64,000 nucleotides of DNA from Corallococcus macrosporus (GTDB lineage Bacteria > Myxococcota > Myxococcia > Myxococcales > Myxococcaceae). Shown here in pieces: positions 34,434 through 45,941 of the stretch. Positions within the stretch are counted from its first letter, which is position 1. The number at the start of each line of letters is the position of its first letter. The notes below the pieces were generated by a model, which worked only from the letters and a program-made list of their open reading frames with translations, did no database searches and had not been told where the DNA came from. The stretch is taken from NCBI RefSeq assembly GCF_017302985.1, contig NZ_JAFIMU010000004.1:910869-974868 (forward strand), read 5' to 3'. The position numbers and the translations under genes were made by a program.

Positions 34434-34603
34434 TCCGGTTCCCCCGCGCGTCGTTGGCGCGGAACACCTTCGCGGTAACTGAAGAAGTGTCGGACGCTGG
34501 CCCCACACCCTGGGGAGTGTCCCTGGAAGTTCCCAGCAGTCGTTCTTGAAGCCCCTGAACAAGGCTTTCCTCCAGGCGAGGAGAGTGGGGCGTAAGGGAA
34601 GAG

Positions 34604-35074
34604 ATGCCTCGTCGTCGCGTAGTCGCCAAGCGGAAGATTCTCCCGGATCCGAAGTTCCAGGACCGGCTCGTCACCAAGTTCGTCAACGACCTGATGCGCA
34701 AGGGGAAGAAGTCCATCGCGGAGGGCGTGTGCTACGGCGCCTTCGCCCTCATGGAGGAGCGCGCGAAGGAAGACCCCCTCAAGACGTTCAAGAAGGCCCT
34801 GGACAACGTCAAGCCCGTCCTCGAGGTGAAGAGCCGCCGCGTCGGTGGCGCCACCTACCAGGTGCCCGTGGAGGTCCGTCAGGACCGCCGCGTCGCGCTG
34901 GGCATGCGCTGGATCATCTCCTACGCCAAGGCGCGTGGTGAGAAGACCATGCAGGAGAAGCTGGCCGGCGAGATCATGGACGCCGCCAACAACCGCGGTA
35001 ACGCGGTGAAGAAGCGTGAAGACACGCACAAGATGGCGGAGGCCAACAAGGCCTTCGCTCACTACCGCTGGTAG
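34604..35074 (+). CDS. rpsG: 30S ribosomal protein S7
   Basis: S7 nucleates 30S head assembly and contacts the E-site tRNA. The 156-residue protein begins [20 protein letters not shown] and has the family's [13 protein letters not shown] and [15 protein letters not shown] ends. It lies 170 bp after rpsL; the spacer contains a CCGCGC/GCGCGG hairpin (34451-34469 region). Confidence 0.97.
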   Translation: MPRRRVVAKRKILPDPKFQDRLVTKFVNDLMRKGKKSIAEGVCYGAFALMEERAKEDPLKTFKKALDNVKPVLEVKSRRVGGATYQVPVEVRQDRRVALGMRWIISYAKARGEKTMQEKLAGEIMDAANNRGNAVKKREDTHKMAEANKAFAHYRW

Positions 35075-35183
35075 GTCCCGAAAGGGGCTTCGCGGTTGCC
35101 GCCCGGATGCGCTGCCAGCGTCCGGGCGGTTTTGTTTGTCAGCCCTGGCAGCAGTCCAAGAGACGTCCGGAAGGAACCGAGTC

Positions 35184-37265
35184 ATGGCCCGTGAGTTCCC
35201 CCTCGAGCGCTACCGCAACATCGGCATCATGGCGCACATCGATGCCGGCAAGACGACCACCACCGAGCGGATCCTGTTCTACACAGGCGCCATCCACAAG
35301 ATGGGCGAGGTGCACGAAGGCACCACCACCACGGACTGGATGGTCCAGGAGCGCGAGCGCGGCATCACCATCACCTCCGCGGCCATCAGCGCCTTCTGGG
35401 AGCGGATGGGCCAGCGCTACCGCGTGAACATCATCGACACGCCGGGCCACGTGGACTTCACCATCGAGGTGGAGCGCTCGCTGCGCGTGCTCGACGGCGC
35501 CATCGCCGTGTTCGACGCGGTGAACGGTGTCGAGCCGCAGTCGGAGACGGTGTGGCGCCAGGCGGACCGCTACAAGGTCCCGCGCATCTGCTTCATCAAC
35601 AAGATGGACCGCGTGGGCGCGGACTTCGAGATGTCCGTCGGCACCATCAAGGAGAAGCTCGGCGCGCGCCCCGTGCGCATGCAGCTTCCCCTGGGCAGCG
35701 AGGACAAGCTCAAGGGCGTCATCGACCTGGTGCGCATGAAGGCGCTGGTGTTCCAGGACGCGGAGCAGGGCAGCCGCTTCGACGTCGCGGACATTCCGGC
35801 GGACTACCAGGAGGCCGCCGCCGCCGCGCGCGGCGAGCTGCTGGAGGCCGCGGCCGAGCAGGACGACGCGCTCACGGAGAAGTTCCTCAACGGCGACGAG
35901 CTGACCGAGGAGGAAGTGCGCGGCGCCATCCGCAAGGGCTGCGTGGGGCTGAAGCTGTTCCCGGTCTTCTGCGGCTCGGCGTTCCGCCACAAGGGCGTGC
36001 AGCCACTCCTGGACGCGGTGGTGGACTACCTGCCCAGCCCGCTGGAGATCCCGCCGATCCACGGCAAGACGCCCAAGGGCGAGGACGCCATCCGCGAAAC
36101 GCGCGACGACGCGCCCTTCAGTGCGCTGGCGTTCAAGATCATGAACGACCCGTCCTTCTCGTCGCAGACGCTGACGTTCCTGCGCGTCTACTCCGGGAAG
36201 CTGGAGGCGGGCACGGCGGTGTGGAACTCCGTGAAGGGCAAGCGCGAGCGCGTCAGCCGGCTCGTGCAGATGCGCGCGGACAAGAAGGACGAGCTGACGG
36301 AGTGCTACGCCGGCGACATCTGCGCGGTGGTGGGCCTGAAGCTCGCGACCACGGGCGATACGCTCTGTGACGACAAGCAGCCCATCGTCCTGGAGCGGAT
36401 GGAGTTCCCCGAGCCGGTCATCGACATCGCCATCGAGCCGAAGTCCACCGCGGACCAGGACAAGATCATCCTGGCCCTGCAACGGCTGGCCATGGAGGAC
36501 CCGTCCTTCCGCGTGCGCACCAACGAGGAGACGGGCCAGACGCTCATCGCCGGCATGGGCGAGCTGCACCTGGAGATCATCGTCGACCGCCTCCTGCGCG
36601 AGTTCAAGGTGGACGCGAACATCGGCAAGCCGCAGGTGGCCTACCGCGAGACGGTGACGGCGACGAAGGAGGCGGAGGGCAAGTACATCCGCCAGACGGG
36701 CGGCAAGGGGCAGTACGGCCACATCAACCTGCGCGTGTCCCCGAACGAGCCCGGCAAGGGCTTCGAGTTCGTCAGCACCATCACCGGCGGTGCCGTGTCC
36801 AAGGAGTTCGTGGACGCCGCGCGCGACGGCGCGAAGGAGGCCATGCAGAACGGTCCCGTCGCGGGCTACCCCATGGTGGACGTGAAGGTGGAGGCCTACG
36901 ACGGCTCCATGCACGACGTGGACTCGTCGGAGATGGCGTTCAAGATCGCCGGCTCGCTGGCCTTCAAGGACGCGGTCCGCGCGGCGAGCCCGGTCCTCCT
37001 GGAGCCCATCATGGCCACGGAGGTCGTCACCCCGGAGGCCGCCATGGGCGACGTCATCGGTGACCTGAACGGCCGGCGCGGGAAGATCCTGGGCATGACG
37101 CCACGGCCTGGCGGCGTGCAGGCCATCCAGGCGGAGGTGCCCCTGGCCGCCATGTTCGGGTACTCGACCGACCTGCGCAGCAAGAGCCAGGGAAGGGCGA
37201 CCTACACCATGCAGTTCAAGCACTACGCACCGGCGCCGAAGTCAGCGCTCAACCCGAGCTACTGA
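35184..37265 (+). CDS. fusA: Elongation factor G
   Basis: EF-G drives GTP-dependent ribosomal translocation. The 693-residue protein has all five G motifs ([41 protein letters not shown]), followed by domains II to V (domain IV entry [14 protein letters not shown]). ATG 35184 is preceded by GGAAGGAA. Third gene of the str operon; length is slightly shorter than the E. coli protein. Confidence 0.97.
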   Translation: MAREFPLERYRNIGIMAHIDAGKTTTTERILFYTGAIHKMGEVHEGTTTTDWMVQERERGITITSAAISAFWERMGQRYRVNIIDTPGHVDFTIEVERSLRVLDGAIAVFDAVNGVEPQSETVWRQADRYKVPRICFINKMDRVGADFEMSVGTIKEKLGARPVRMQLPLGSEDKLKGVIDLVRMKALVFQDAEQGSRFDVADIPADYQEAAAAARGELLEAAAEQDDALTEKFLNGDELTEEEVRGAIRKGCVGLKLFPVFCGSAFRHKGVQPLLDAVVDYLPSPLEIPPIHGKTPKGEDAIRETRDDAPFSALAFKIMNDPSFSSQTLTFLRVYSGKLEAGTAVWNSVKGKRERVSRLVQMRADKKDELTECYAGDICAVVGLKLATTGDTLCDDKQPIVLERMEFPEPVIDIAIEPKSTADQDKIILALQRLAMEDPSFRVRTNEETGQTLIAGMGELHLEIIVDRLLREFKVDANIGKPQVAYRETVTATKEAEGKYIRQTGGKGQYGHINLRVSPNEPGKGFEFVSTITGGAVSKEFVDAARDGAKEAMQNGPVAGYPMVDVKVEAYDGSMHDVDSSEMAFKIAGSLAFKDAVRAASPVLLEPIMATEVVTPEAAMGDVIGDLNGRRGKILGMTPRPGGVQAIQAEVPLAAMFGYSTDLRSKSQGRATYTMQFKHYAPAPKSALNPSY

Positions 37266-37404
37266 CCTCCTGGCCGTAGGGGGAGCCGCCGGGCGAATTC
37301 TGTTGACGTTCCAGCGGCTTTGAAGCACACGCAGCACCCTTCGGAAGTTCTCTCGAAGTCCTATACCGCCGGGGTTGCACCGGCGGCGTCGTGAGGAGCG
37401 GTTC

Positions 37405-38595
<1,191 letters not shown>

Positions 38596-38661
38596 CACTC
38601 AGCCCACCAGCTCTCCGGACGGCCCCTCGTGGGCGGTTCCGGGGAGCCGGTGGAAATCCAG

Positions 38662-38690
38662 TTGCAACCCATGGGGTGTGGTGGTACACA
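38662..38690 (+). promoter_or_regulatory. Candidate promoter for the S10-spc block
   Basis: TTGCAA (38662-38667) and TACACA (38685-38690) are separated by exactly 17 bp, about 100 bp before rpsJ, in the 195-bp gap after tuf. Read-through from the str operon is still possible. A weak GCCC/GGGC hairpin precedes it. Confidence 0.6.
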
Positions 38691-38790
38691 CCGCGCCCCT
38701 TCGTTCCGAAGAAACGGTTCTCTGAAATCCAGGCGTTGACGGGCGTACCGCCTCACGGTTCCCAGAGGTCGTTCAAAGAGGTTCTTGCGA

Positions 38791-39099
38791 ATGGCGACAC
38801 AGAAGATCCGCATCCGGCTGAAGGCGTACGACTCGAAGCTCCTGGACCAGAGTGCTGGGGAGATCGTCGAGACGGCCAAGCGCACGGGCGCCAAGGTGGC
38901 CGGTCCGATCCCCCTGCCGACGCGCATCAACAAGTTCACCGTGTTGCGTTCGCCGCACGTGGACAAGAAGAGCCGCGAGCAGTTCGAGATCCGCACGCAC
39001 AAGCGCCTGCTCGATATCCTCGAGCCGACCCAGCAGACGCTGGACGCGCTGATGAAGCTGGATCTGTCTGCCGGCGTTGACGTCGAGATCAAGTCCTAG
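38791..39099 (+). CDS. rpsJ: 30S ribosomal protein S10
   Basis: S10 (102 residues) is in the 30S head and also acts as NusE in antitermination. It starts [21 protein letters not shown] and contains [23 protein letters not shown] 38791 is used; an in-frame TTG two codons earlier is unlikely. In most bacteria rplC follows; here rplD comes next after 51 bp. Confidence 0.97.
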   Translation: MATQKIRIRLKAYDSKLLDQSAGEIVETAKRTGAKVAGPIPLPTRINKFTVLRSPHVDKKSREQFEIRTHKRLLDILEPTQQTLDALMKLDLSAGVDVEIKS

Positions 39100-39150
39100 G
39101 AAGCGGGATGGCGTCGGAGTGGTTTCACTCTGACCCCCGAGGAAAGTGCC

Positions 39151-39774
39151 ATGGCGAAGTTTGACGTAGTCGACCTGGATTTGAAGAAGGTGTCGGAGAT
39201 CGAGCTCTCCGACGAGATCTTCGGCGCCGAGCCGAACACCCACCTGTTCTACGAGGTGGCGAAGATGCAGCAGATCAACCGGCGCCGCGGCACGGTCGGG
39301 GTGAAGAACACCTCGCTGGTCAGCGGCGGCGGCAAGAAGCCCTGGAAGCAGAAGGGCACCGGTCGTGCCCGCCAGGGTTCGATCCGCGCTTCCCACTGGG
39401 TGGGCGGCGGCAAGGCGATGGCCCCCAAGGCCCGTGACTACTTCTACCGGCCGCCCCGCAAGGTCCGCCGCGGTGCCCTGCGCGCCGTGCTGTCCCTGCG
39501 TGCCCGGGAGAAGCAGCTCATCATCCTGGACGGCTTCAAGCTGGATGCCCCGAAGTCGAAGCAGGCCTTCGAGGTGCTCACGCGCCGTCTGAAGCTCCAG
39601 AACGCGCTGGTCATCGACGAGCGTGGCAACACCAACCTGCACCGCAGCGTGCGCAACCTGGCGAAGTTCGACGTGCTGCCGCCCGAGGGTCTGAACCTCG
39701 AGTCCGTGCTCAAGCACTCGCACATCGTCCTGACTTCCGCCGCCGCGAAGGCGCTCGAGGGGTCCCTGTCATGA
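39151..39774 (+). CDS. rplD: 50S ribosomal protein L4
   Basis: L4 (207 residues) is an assembly protein lining the exit tunnel. The tunnel loop GGGKKPWKQKGTGRARQGSIRASHWVG-type segment is intact (about residues 50-75), and the C-terminal NLESVLKHSHIVLTSAAAKAL closes the fold. It starts MAKFDVVDLDLKKVSEIEL. Overlaps rplW by 4 bp. In E. coli L4 autoregulates the S10 leader; no equivalent site is obvious here. Confidence 0.97.
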   Translation: MAKFDVVDLDLKKVSEIELSDEIFGAEPNTHLFYEVAKMQQINRRRGTVGVKNTSLVSGGGKKPWKQKGTGRARQGSIRASHWVGGGKAMAPKARDYFYRPPRKVRRGALRAVLSLRAREKQLIILDGFKLDAPKSKQAFEVLTRRLKLQNALVIDERGNTNLHRSVRNLAKFDVLPPEGLNLESVLKHSHIVLTSAAAKALEGSLS

Positions 39775-40064
39775 ACCTGAACGACGTCATCAAGGGCCCG
39801 CTCATCACGGAGAAGCTGGACAAGGCCCGGGAGAAGTTCCGCCAGTACTCGTTCATCGTGGACCGCAAGGCCACGAAGCACGACGTGTCCCGCGCGGTCC
39901 AGTCCCTGTTCAAGGTCACGGTGGAGGGTGTTCGCACCAACATCGTGCGTGGCAAGACGAAGCGGGTGGGCAAGAGCATCGGCCAGCGCCCCAACTTCAA
40001 GAAGGCGGTCGTCACCCTGAAGGAGGGTGACAAGATCGAACTCTTCGAAGGGGGAGCGGTCTGA
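39771..40064 (+). CDS. rplW: 50S ribosomal protein L23
   Basis: L23 (97 residues) sits at the exit-tunnel rim and docks trigger factor and SRP. It contains VIKGPLITEKLDKAR and the beta-hairpin NIVRGKTKRVGKSIGQRPNFKKA region. ATG overlaps the rplD stop (ATGA), so translation is coupled. Confidence 0.96.
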   Translation: MNLNDVIKGPLITEKLDKAREKFRQYSFIVDRKATKHDVSRAVQSLFKVTVEGVRTNIVRGKTKRVGKSIGQRPNFKKAVVTLKEGDKIELFEGGAV

Positions 40065-40102
40065 CGCCATTGGCGTCCAGATCCGCCTGAGAGGAACACA
40101 CC

Positions 40103-40948
40103 ATGGGCATCAAGAAGTACAAGCCGACAAGCGCCGCCCGCCGTCTGATGACGGTGTCCGACTTCGCGGACATCACCAAGGACTCGCCGGAGAAGTCTCT
40201 CACCGAGCCCATCAAGCGCTCTGGTGGCCGCAACGTCCACGGTCACATCACCCGCCGCCACCAGGGTGGTGGTCACAAGCGCCGCTACCGCGTCATCGAC
40301 TTCAAGCGTCGTGACAAGGACGGCGTGCCGGCCAAGGTCGTCGCGGTGGAGTACGACCCGAACCGCACCGCCAACATCGCCCTCCTGCACTACGCGGACG
40401 GCGACAAGCGCTACATCCTGGCCCCCGTGGGCCTGAGCGTGGGCGACACCGTGTTCGCCGGCTCCGCCGCCGACATCCGGCCGGGCAACAGCCTGCCGCT
40501 GCAGAACATCCCGGTGGGTACGGTCATCCACAACGTGGAGCTGAAGCCGGGCCGTGGCGCCCAGGTCATCCGCTCCGCGGGCACCTCCGGCCAGTTGATG
40601 GCGAAGGAGGAGCGCTACGCCCAGGTCCGTATGCCCTCGGGCGCCGTGCGCAAGGTGCTCATCGAGTGCCGCGCCACCGTCGGCCAGGTGGGCAACATCG
40701 AGCACGAAATCATCCGCATCGGCAAGGCGGGCAAGAGCCGCTGGCTGGGCATCCGGCCCACCGTCCGCGGTCTGGCGATGAACCCTGTCGACCACCCGCA
40801 CGGCGGTGGTGAAGGTAAGTCCGGCCAGGGTAACCCGCACCCGGTGTCTCCGTGGGGCAAGAAGACCAAGGGCCTCACCACGCGCACCAACAAGCGCACC
40901 GACAAGTTCATCGTGAGCGGCCGCCGCCAGGGCGCGCGCAGCCAGTAA
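40103..40948 (+). CDS. rplB: 50S ribosomal protein L2
   Basis: L2 (281 residues) is needed for subunit association and the peptidyl-transferase centre. The signature [19 protein letters not shown] with its catalytic-centre His is present; the N-terminus is [20 protein letters not shown]. Slightly longer than E. coli L2. Starts 38 bp after rplW. Confidence 0.98.
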   Translation: MGIKKYKPTSAARRLMTVSDFADITKDSPEKSLTEPIKRSGGRNVHGHITRRHQGGGHKRRYRVIDFKRRDKDGVPAKVVAVEYDPNRTANIALLHYADGDKRYILAPVGLSVGDTVFAGSAADIRPGNSLPLQNIPVGTVIHNVELKPGRGAQVIRSAGTSGQLMAKEERYAQVRMPSGAVRKVLIECRATVGQVGNIEHEIIRIGKAGKSRWLGIRPTVRGLAMNPVDHPHGGGEGKSGQGNPHPVSPWGKKTKGLTTRTNKRTDKFIVSGRRQGARSQ

Positions 40949-40961
40949 GAGGATTTGAAAC

Positions 40962-41249
40962 ATGGCTCGTTCGATCAAGAAGGGTCCGTTCGTTGACGAT
41001 CACCTCCTCAAGAAGATCGAGGGGATGATCGCGGCGAACAAGAAGGCGGTCGTCAAGACCTGGTCCCGGCGCTCCACGATTCTCCCTGAGTTCGTGGGTC
41101 ACACCTTCGCCGTGCACAACGGCAAGAAGTTCATTCCGGTGTTCGTGACGGAGAACATGGTGGGCCACAAGCTCGGCGAGTTCGCTCCCACGCGCACCTT
41201 CGGCGGGCACTCGGCGGAGAAGAAGGTCGCCAAGGCCCCGGGCAAGTAG
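40962..41249 (+). CDS. rpsS: 30S ribosomal protein S19
   Basis: S19 (95 residues) lies in the 30S head with S13. It starts [20 protein letters not shown] and has [22 protein letters not shown] and a C-terminal [12 protein letters not shown]. Thirteen base pairs after rplB. Confidence 0.97.
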   Translation: MARSIKKGPFVDDHLLKKIEGMIAANKKAVVKTWSRRSTILPEFVGHTFAVHNGKKFIPVFVTENMVGHKLGEFAPTRTFGGHSAEKKVAKAPGK

Positions 41250-41284
41250 CCCGTACCTACGCCTGAGAGCCTGAGGAGATGACC

Positions 41285-41629
41285 ATGGAGTCGACTGCAC
41301 ATCTGCGTCACCTGCGCATGAGCCCGCGCAAGCTGTCCCTCGTCGCGGCGCTCATCCGGGGCAAGCCTGTTGAGGCCGCCCTGAACATCCTGAAGTTCAC
41401 CCCGCGCGCCGCCGCGCGGCCGGTGGAGAAGCTCATCAAGAGCGCCGTCGCCAACGCGACGGACCTGTCCAAGGGTCAGGTCGACGTGGATACGCTCTAC
41501 GTCAAGACCATCTCCGTGGACCAGGCCGCCACCCAGCGCCGGTTCATGCCGCGCGCCATGGGTCGCGCGACGCCCATCCAGAAGAAGTCTGCCCACGTCC
41601 ACGTCGTGCTGGCCGAGGCCAAGAAGTAG
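41285..41629 (+). CDS. rplV: 50S ribosomal protein L22
   Basis: L22 (114 residues) forms part of the exit tunnel with L4. It carries [21 protein letters not shown] and [23 protein letters not shown] 41285 is favoured over ATG 41279 because the GAGGAG site directly abuts the latter; a six-base spacing suits the second. Confidence 0.96.
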   Translation: MESTAHLRHLRMSPRKLSLVAALIRGKPVEAALNILKFTPRAAARPVEKLIKSAVANATDLSKGQVDVDTLYVKTISVDQAATQRRFMPRAMGRATPIQKKSAHVHVVLAEAKK

Positions 41630-41670
41630 GACCCGTCGGGCCCCGCCCGGACGCACCAAGGAGATTCAGT

Positions 41671-42333
41671 TTGGGACAGAAAGTACATCCGATCGGGTTC
41701 CGGCTCGGCGTCATCAAGACCTGGGACTCCAAGTGGTTCGAGCACAAGAACTACGCCCAGTGGCTCCACGAGGACATCCGCATCCGCGAGTTCGTGAAGA
41801 AGTCGCTGAACCATGCGGGCGTGTCCAAGGTGGAGATTGAGCGCGCCGCCAACAAGGTGAAGGTCAACGTCCACACCGCGCGTCCGGGCATCGTCATCGG
41901 CAAGCGCGGCGCTGGCATCGAGACCGTCAAGAAGGACCTGCAGCAGTTCACCAAGAACGAGGTCTTCCTGAACATCGTCGAGGTCCGCAAGGCCGAGACC
42001 GACGCGCAGCTCGTGGCGGAGAACATCGCCACGCAGCTCGAGCGCCGCATCGCCTTCCGCCGCGCCATGAAGAAGGCGCTGCAGACCGCGATGAAGTTCG
42101 GGGCCAAGGGCATCCGCGTGGCCTGCTCGGGCCGCCTGGGTGGCGCCGAGATGGCCCGCTACGAGTGGTACCGCGAGGGCCGCGTGCCCCTGCACACCCT
42201 CCGCGCGGACATCGACTTCGGCTTCGCCGAGGCCAAGACGACCTACGGCAAGATTGGCTGCAAGGTCTGGATCTGCAAGGGCGAGGTCCTCCCCGGCAAG
42301 GGCGGCCAGGCCCCCCAGGCCACCAACCGGTAA
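41671..42333 (+). CDS. rpsC: 30S ribosomal protein S3
   Basis: S3 (220 residues) is an mRNA-entry-channel protein with helicase activity. It reads [19 protein letters not shown] after a TTG start at 41671 preceded by AAGGAGA, and has the KH domain [22 protein letters not shown] is a rare start for a ribosomal protein and may tune its output; no ATG or GTG is available in frame near the family N-terminus. Confidence 0.96.
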   Translation: MGQKVHPIGFRLGVIKTWDSKWFEHKNYAQWLHEDIRIREFVKKSLNHAGVSKVEIERAANKVKVNVHTARPGIVIGKRGAGIETVKKDLQQFTKNEVFLNIVEVRKAETDAQLVAENIATQLERRIAFRRAMKKALQTAMKFGAKGIRVACSGRLGGAEMARYEWYREGRVPLHTLRADIDFGFAEAKTTYGKIGCKVWICKGEVLPGKGGQAPQATNR

Positions 42334-42335
42334 GA

Positions 42336-42369
42336 CGCCCCTGTGGGGCGGGCCCTAAGAAGCCCGCCC
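42336..42369 (+). other. Two mutually exclusive hairpins in the rpsC-rplP spacer
   Basis: Hairpin A pairs CGCCCC (42336-42341) with GGGGCG (42345-42350). Hairpin B pairs GGGCGGGC (42346-42353) with GCCCGCCC (42362-42369). They share 42346-42350, so only one can form at a time. No T-run follows. This could be a conformational switch or processing site. Confidence 0.5.
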
Positions 42370-42397
42370 TGCACGGAAGGCACGAAGGACATCGACC

Positions 42398-42817
42398 ATG
42401 CTTCAGCCTGCTCGAACCAAGTACCGCAAGATGCAGAAGGGCCGCATGTTCGGCTCGGCCCACCGCGGCAGCGACCTCACCTATGGTGAGTTCGGCCTGG
42501 TGAGCCTCCAGCCGGGATGGATCACCTCGCGGCAGATCGAGGCGGCCCGTATCGCGATGACCCGCCACGTGAAGCGCGGCGGCAAGATCTGGATCCGGAT
42601 TTTCCCGGACAAGCCCATCACGAAGAAGCCCGCCGAAACCCGTATGGGTACCGGTAAGGGTGGCGTGGAGTACTACGTCGCGGTCGTCAAGCCGGGACGC
42701 GTGCTCTACGAGATGGAGGGCATGACGCAGGAGATCGCCACCGGTGCGCTGAAGCTGGCGCAGGCGAAGCTGCCGGTGCTCACCAAGATCGTGCGCCGCA
42801 GCGAGCTCTCGCTGTAG
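42398..42817 (+). CDS. rplP: 50S ribosomal protein L16
   Basis: L16 (139 residues) positions A-site tRNA. It begins [19 protein letters not shown] and has the RTKYRK and [17 protein letters not shown] segments. Sixty-four base pairs after rpsC, behind the alternative hairpins. Confidence 0.97.
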   Translation: MLQPARTKYRKMQKGRMFGSAHRGSDLTYGEFGLVSLQPGWITSRQIEAARIAMTRHVKRGGKIWIRIFPDKPITKKPAETRMGTGKGGVEYYVAVVKPGRVLYEMEGMTQEIATGALKLAQAKLPVLTKIVRRSELSL

Positions 42818-42833
42818 TCACGCACCGCTGGAA

Positions 42834-42868
42834 CGGGCGCTCCACCTGGTGACAGGGGAGGGCGCCCG
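42834..42868 (+). other. Intercistronic hairpin rplP-rpmC
   Basis: CGGGCGC (42834-42840) pairs with GCGCCCG (42862-42868), with extra pairs inward (TCC/GGA). No T-run; likely an RNA stability or processing element. Confidence 0.5.
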
Positions 42869-42891
42869 CTTCCCGCGCCGAGGAGACCAAG

Positions 42892-43098
42892 ATGGCGACT
42901 GCCAAGGAACTGAAGGACCTGTCGACGGACGACCTGCAGAACCGCGCGAAGGAACTGCGCGACACGCTGGTCCAGGATCGGCTCAAGCGTCGGACCGGCT
43001 CGCTGGACAGCCCCGCTGAGGGCGTGCAGCACCGCCGTGATCTGGCCCGCATCCTCACCGTCCTGGGCCAGAAGGCCCGGGCCGCGAAGGCGGGGTAG
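42892..43098 (+). CDS. rpmC: 50S ribosomal protein L29
   Basis: L29 (68 residues) is a small helical hairpin at the tunnel exit. It has AKELKDLSTDDLQNRAKEL and QHRRDLARILTVLGQKARA. Preceded by GAGGAGA. Confidence 0.95.
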   Translation: MATAKELKDLSTDDLQNRAKELRDTLVQDRLKRRTGSLDSPAEGVQHRRDLARILTVLGQKARAAKAG

Positions 43099-43120
43099 TA
43101 GTAGCAGTGCATCCGCGGGC

Positions 43121-43138
43121 ATCCGGGCTCACCCGGGT
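43121..43138 (+). other. Intercistronic hairpin rpmC-rpsQ
   Basis: ATCCGGG (43121-43127) pairs with CCCGGGT (43132-43138) around loop CTCA, seven pairs including one G-T. The surrounding spacer repeats CATCCGGGC-type words. Confidence 0.4.
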
Positions 43139-43193
43139 GTCCGTGGCCATCCGGGCAGAGGGCCCGGGTGCATGACAGACAGTGAGAACCAAC

Positions 43194-43508
43194 ATGGCTG
43201 AAGCGACCGAAACGCCCGCTGCCGAGACCTCCACCCGGGGTCGTCCCAAGACCCGCGTGGGCATCGTCACCTCCAACAAGATGCAGAAGACGGTGGTCGT
43301 CACCGTCCAGCGTCGCGCTCCCCACCCGAAGTACGGGAAGATCATGAGCCTGCGCGAGAAGTACAAGGCGCACGTCGAGGATCACGACTACCCGAAGAAG
43401 GTCACCATCAACGAGGGTGACCGGGTGCGCATCGCCGAGACCAAGCCCGCTTCGAAGGACAAGCGTTGGCGCGTGGTCGAGGTGTTGGAGAAGAGCAAGA
43501 ACGTCTAG
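43194..43508 (+). CDS. rpsQ: 30S ribosomal protein S17
   Basis: S17 (104 residues) is an OB-fold assembly protein. The core ([38 protein letters not shown]) is typical, with an N-terminal extension of about 22 residues ([19 protein letters not shown]) absent in E. coli. ATG 43194 is used. Confidence 0.95.
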   Translation: MAEATETPAAETSTRGRPKTRVGIVTSNKMQKTVVVTVQRRAPHPKYGKIMSLREKYKAHVEDHDYPKKVTINEGDRVRIAETKPASKDKRWRVVEVLEKSKNV

Positions 43509-43573
43509 GTAGGCCACACCGTGTCCGTGCGCCATGAAGCGCGTGGACGGGTTCGAGCAAGAGGAGACTTCAC

Positions 43574-43942
43574 ATGATTCAGATGCAGAGTGTGCTCGAT
43601 GTGGCCGACAACTCGGGCGCCAAGAAGGTGTTTTGCATCAAGGTTCTCGGCGGCTCCAAGCGCAAGTACGCCTCCATCGGCGACGTGATTGTCGTGTCGA
43701 TCCGCGAGGCCCTGCCCAACTCCAAGGTGAAGAAGGGTGACGTCGCGAAGGCCGTCATCGTCCGCACCCGTCGCGAGGTGGGTCGTGCGGATGGCAGCTA
43801 CATCAAGTTCGACGGCAACTCGGCGGTCCTCATCAACAAGGACCTGGAGCCCATCGGGACGCGCATCTTTGGGCCGGTCGCCCGTGAGCTGCGTGCCCGC
43901 AAGTTCATGAAGATCATCTCGCTGGCGCCCGAGGTCCTCTAA
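43574..43942 (+). CDS. rplN: 50S ribosomal protein L14
   Basis: L14 (122 residues) sits at the subunit interface. It begins [20 protein letters not shown] and ends [19 protein letters not shown], the usual length. First gene of the classical spc operon, here 65 bp after rpsQ with no separate promoter seen. Confidence 0.97.
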   Translation: MIQMQSVLDVADNSGAKKVFCIKVLGGSKRKYASIGDVIVVSIREALPNSKVKKGDVAKAVIVRTRREVGRADGSYIKFDGNSAVLINKDLEPIGTRIFGPVARELRARKFMKIISLAPEVL

Positions 43943-43984
43943 GAGGACGCAGGCCTGACGGCGAACAGCCAGAGTGAGGAAGCC

Positions 43985-44314
43985 ATGCAGAAGCTGAAAG
44001 TCGGTGACACCATCCAGGTCATCTCCGGGTCTGAGCGCTCGGAGAAGACGCCGGCGACCAAGCGCGGCAAGGTGCTGAAGGTTGACCGGGAGGCGGGCCG
44101 CGTGACGGTCGAGGGCCTGCGCCTGGTCAAGCGCCACATGCGCAAGTCGCCGCAGTCCCCCGAGGGCGGCATCATCGAGAAGCCGGGCACCATCGCGCTC
44201 TCGAACGTCCAGGTGGTCTGCGCCAAGTGCGACAAGCCGACCCGCGTCGGCATCCGCAAGGAGGGGGAGACCTCCAAGCGGTTCTGCAAGCAGTGTGACG
44301 CCCTGATTGACTAG
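43985..44314 (+). CDS. rplX: 50S ribosomal protein L24
   Basis: L24 (109 residues) has the KOW motif (KVGDTIQVISGSERSEKTPA) that starts 50S assembly and the C-terminal zinc-ribbon-like CAKCDKPTRVG...CKQC pair of CxxC motifs. Starts 42 bp after rplN. Confidence 0.96.
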   Translation: MQKLKVGDTIQVISGSERSEKTPATKRGKVLKVDREAGRVTVEGLRLVKRHMRKSPQSPEGGIIEKPGTIALSNVQVVCAKCDKPTRVGIRKEGETSKRFCKQCDALID

Positions 44315-44490
44315 GGGTCGGTGTTCGGGCATGTATGCGCGCCCCTTGCCCCACCTCGTGGTGGAGCAAGCGGGCGTGCACGTCCAGAGGGCTGAAATGG
44401 TTGAGCCCTCCGGGTGTTTCCACGTTCTAGACGCAGGACTGATCGGACGCGCTGGGTCCATGACGGCGCCCCGAAGCAGAGGACTGAAAG
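44315..44490 (+). other. 176-nt rplX-rplE spacer with two hairpins
   Basis: This long gap holds CCACC (44351-44355)/GGTGG (44360-44364), with outer GC pairs, and GAGGGCT (44387-44393)/AGCCCTC (44404-44410) with a 10-nt loop. In E. coli, S8 represses the spc mRNA close to the L5 start; this site could be a functional counterpart, but S8-site sequence features were not identified. Confidence 0.45.
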
Positions 44491-45144
44491 ATGGCTGACG
44501 AGAAGAAGGCCGACTCGAAGGAAAAGAAGAGCAAGAAGCGCGGCAAGGAAGAAGCCAAGAAGGTCGGCTTCGCCGCGAACATCGAGGAGGGCCTGAAGGC
44601 CCGCTCGGCGCGCCTCAAGGACCGCTTCCGTTCGGAAGGCGTCCCGGCGCTGATGAAGGAGCTGGGGCTCAAGAACCCCATGGAAGTGCCGCGGCTGGAG
44701 AAGATCGTCGTCAACATGGGTCTGGGCGAGGCGCTCGCCAACAACAAGATCCTGGAGTCGGCGGTGGACCAGTTGGCCGCCATCACCGGTCAGAAGCCGG
44801 TCGTGACGCGCGCGCGCAAGTCCATCGCGAACTTCAAGCTGCGCCAGGGCCAGGCCATCGGTGCCGCCGTCACGCTGCGCGGCGACCGCATGTTCGAGTT
44901 CATGGACCGCCTCATCACCGTCGCGCTGCCGCGCGTGCGTGACTTCAAGGGCGTGTCCCCGAAGGCTTTTGACGGGAAGGGCAACTACACGCTCGGCGTG
45001 CGCGAGCAGATCATCTTCCCGGAAATCAACTACGATCAGATCGAGAAGGTGAAGGGGCTCAACATCAGCTTCGTCACCACCGCCCCGAACGACGAGCAGG
45101 GACTGGCGCTGATGCGTCACTTCGGCATGCCGTTCCGTCAGTAG
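44491..45144 (+). CDS. rplE: 50S ribosomal protein L5 with N-terminal extension
   Basis: L5 binds 5S rRNA. The core ([41 protein letters not shown]) is standard, but the 217-residue product is about 38 longer than E. coli L5 owing to a highly charged N-terminus ([20 protein letters not shown]). GAGGACTGAAAG precedes ATG 44491. The Lys-rich extension may contact rRNA. Confidence 0.95.
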   Translation: MADEKKADSKEKKSKKRGKEEAKKVGFAANIEEGLKARSARLKDRFRSEGVPALMKELGLKNPMEVPRLEKIVVNMGLGEALANNKILESAVDQLAAITGQKPVVTRARKSIANFKLRQGQAIGAAVTLRGDRMFEFMDRLITVALPRVRDFKGVSPKAFDGKGNYTLGVREQIIFPEINYDQIEKVKGLNISFVTTAPNDEQGLALMRHFGMPFRQ

Positions 45145-45170
45145 GACCGAGCCCAGGACTCCCATCGATC

Positions 45171-45356
45171 ATGGCCAAGCTCTCCAAGATTGCTCAGGCG
45201 AAGCGCAAGCTGAAGTTCCCCGTGCGTCAGTACAACCGCTGCCCGCTCTGCGGTCGTCCTCGCGCCTTCCTGCGCAAGTTCAAGATGTGCCGTATCTGCC
45301 TGCGTCACCGCGCCCTGCGCGGTGAGATCACCGGCGTCACCAAGTCGTCCTGGTAG
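45171..45356 (+). CDS. rpsN: 30S ribosomal protein S14, zinc-binding type
   Basis: S14 type Z (61 residues) in the 30S head has the zinc pair CPLC...CRIC and ends [11 protein letters not shown]. It starts 26 bp after rplE. Confidence 0.95.
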   Translation: MAKLSKIAQAKRKLKFPVRQYNRCPLCGRPRAFLRKFKMCRICLRHRALRGEITGVTKSSW

Positions 45357-45525
45357 GCGCTGGACCCCGGAAGCCGTCCCTGTCCTGAAGAGGGCAGGGC
45401 GGTGCCGGGTTGAAGTGGAAGGGAAGTGGCGGTCTCCGCGAACCCCCGGGATGGGCCCGGCAGGCGTGGTGGCCGCGAGCGCGGTGTGCTCCTCAAGGGA
45501 CCACCGCTTTGCTTGAAGGTGCTTC

Positions 45526-45924
45526 ATGCCGGTCAATGATCCCGTCGGCGACATGCTGACCCGTCTGCGCAACGCTTCGCGTGCGCGGCACGACAAGGTT
45601 CTCATTCCCCACTCGAAGCTCAAGGTGGAGATCGTCAAGGTCCTCAAGGACGAGGGCTACATCGGGGATTTCACCATCCACGAGGTCGCGCCGCAGAGCG
45701 AGATCACCGTCCAGCTGAAGTACGGCCCGGACCGCAGCCCGGCCATCACCGGCATCCGCCGCGTGTCGAAGCCCGGCCTGCGCCGCTACGTCGCGGTGCG
45801 CGACATCCAGCCGGTGCTCGGCGGCATGGGCATCTCCATCCTCTCCACCTCGCGCGGCATCCTGGTGGACACCGAGGCCCGGAAGCAGAAGGTCGGCGGC
45901 GAGCTGCTCTGCACGGTCTACTAG
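45526..45924 (+). CDS. rpsH: 30S ribosomal protein S8
   Basis: S8 (132 residues) is a central-domain primary binder, with [19 protein letters not shown] and the [14 protein letters not shown] and [13 protein letters not shown] signatures. A 169-nt spacer before it contains a CCCTG..CAGGG hairpin (around 45383-45404). Confidence 0.96.
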   Translation: MPVNDPVGDMLTRLRNASRARHDKVLIPHSKLKVEIVKVLKDEGYIGDFTIHEVAPQSEITVQLKYGPDRSPAITGIRRVSKPGLRRYVAVRDIQPVLGGMGISILSTSRGILVDTEARKQKVGGELLCTVY

Positions 45925-45941
45925 CCAGGAGCCTGGGTGAT

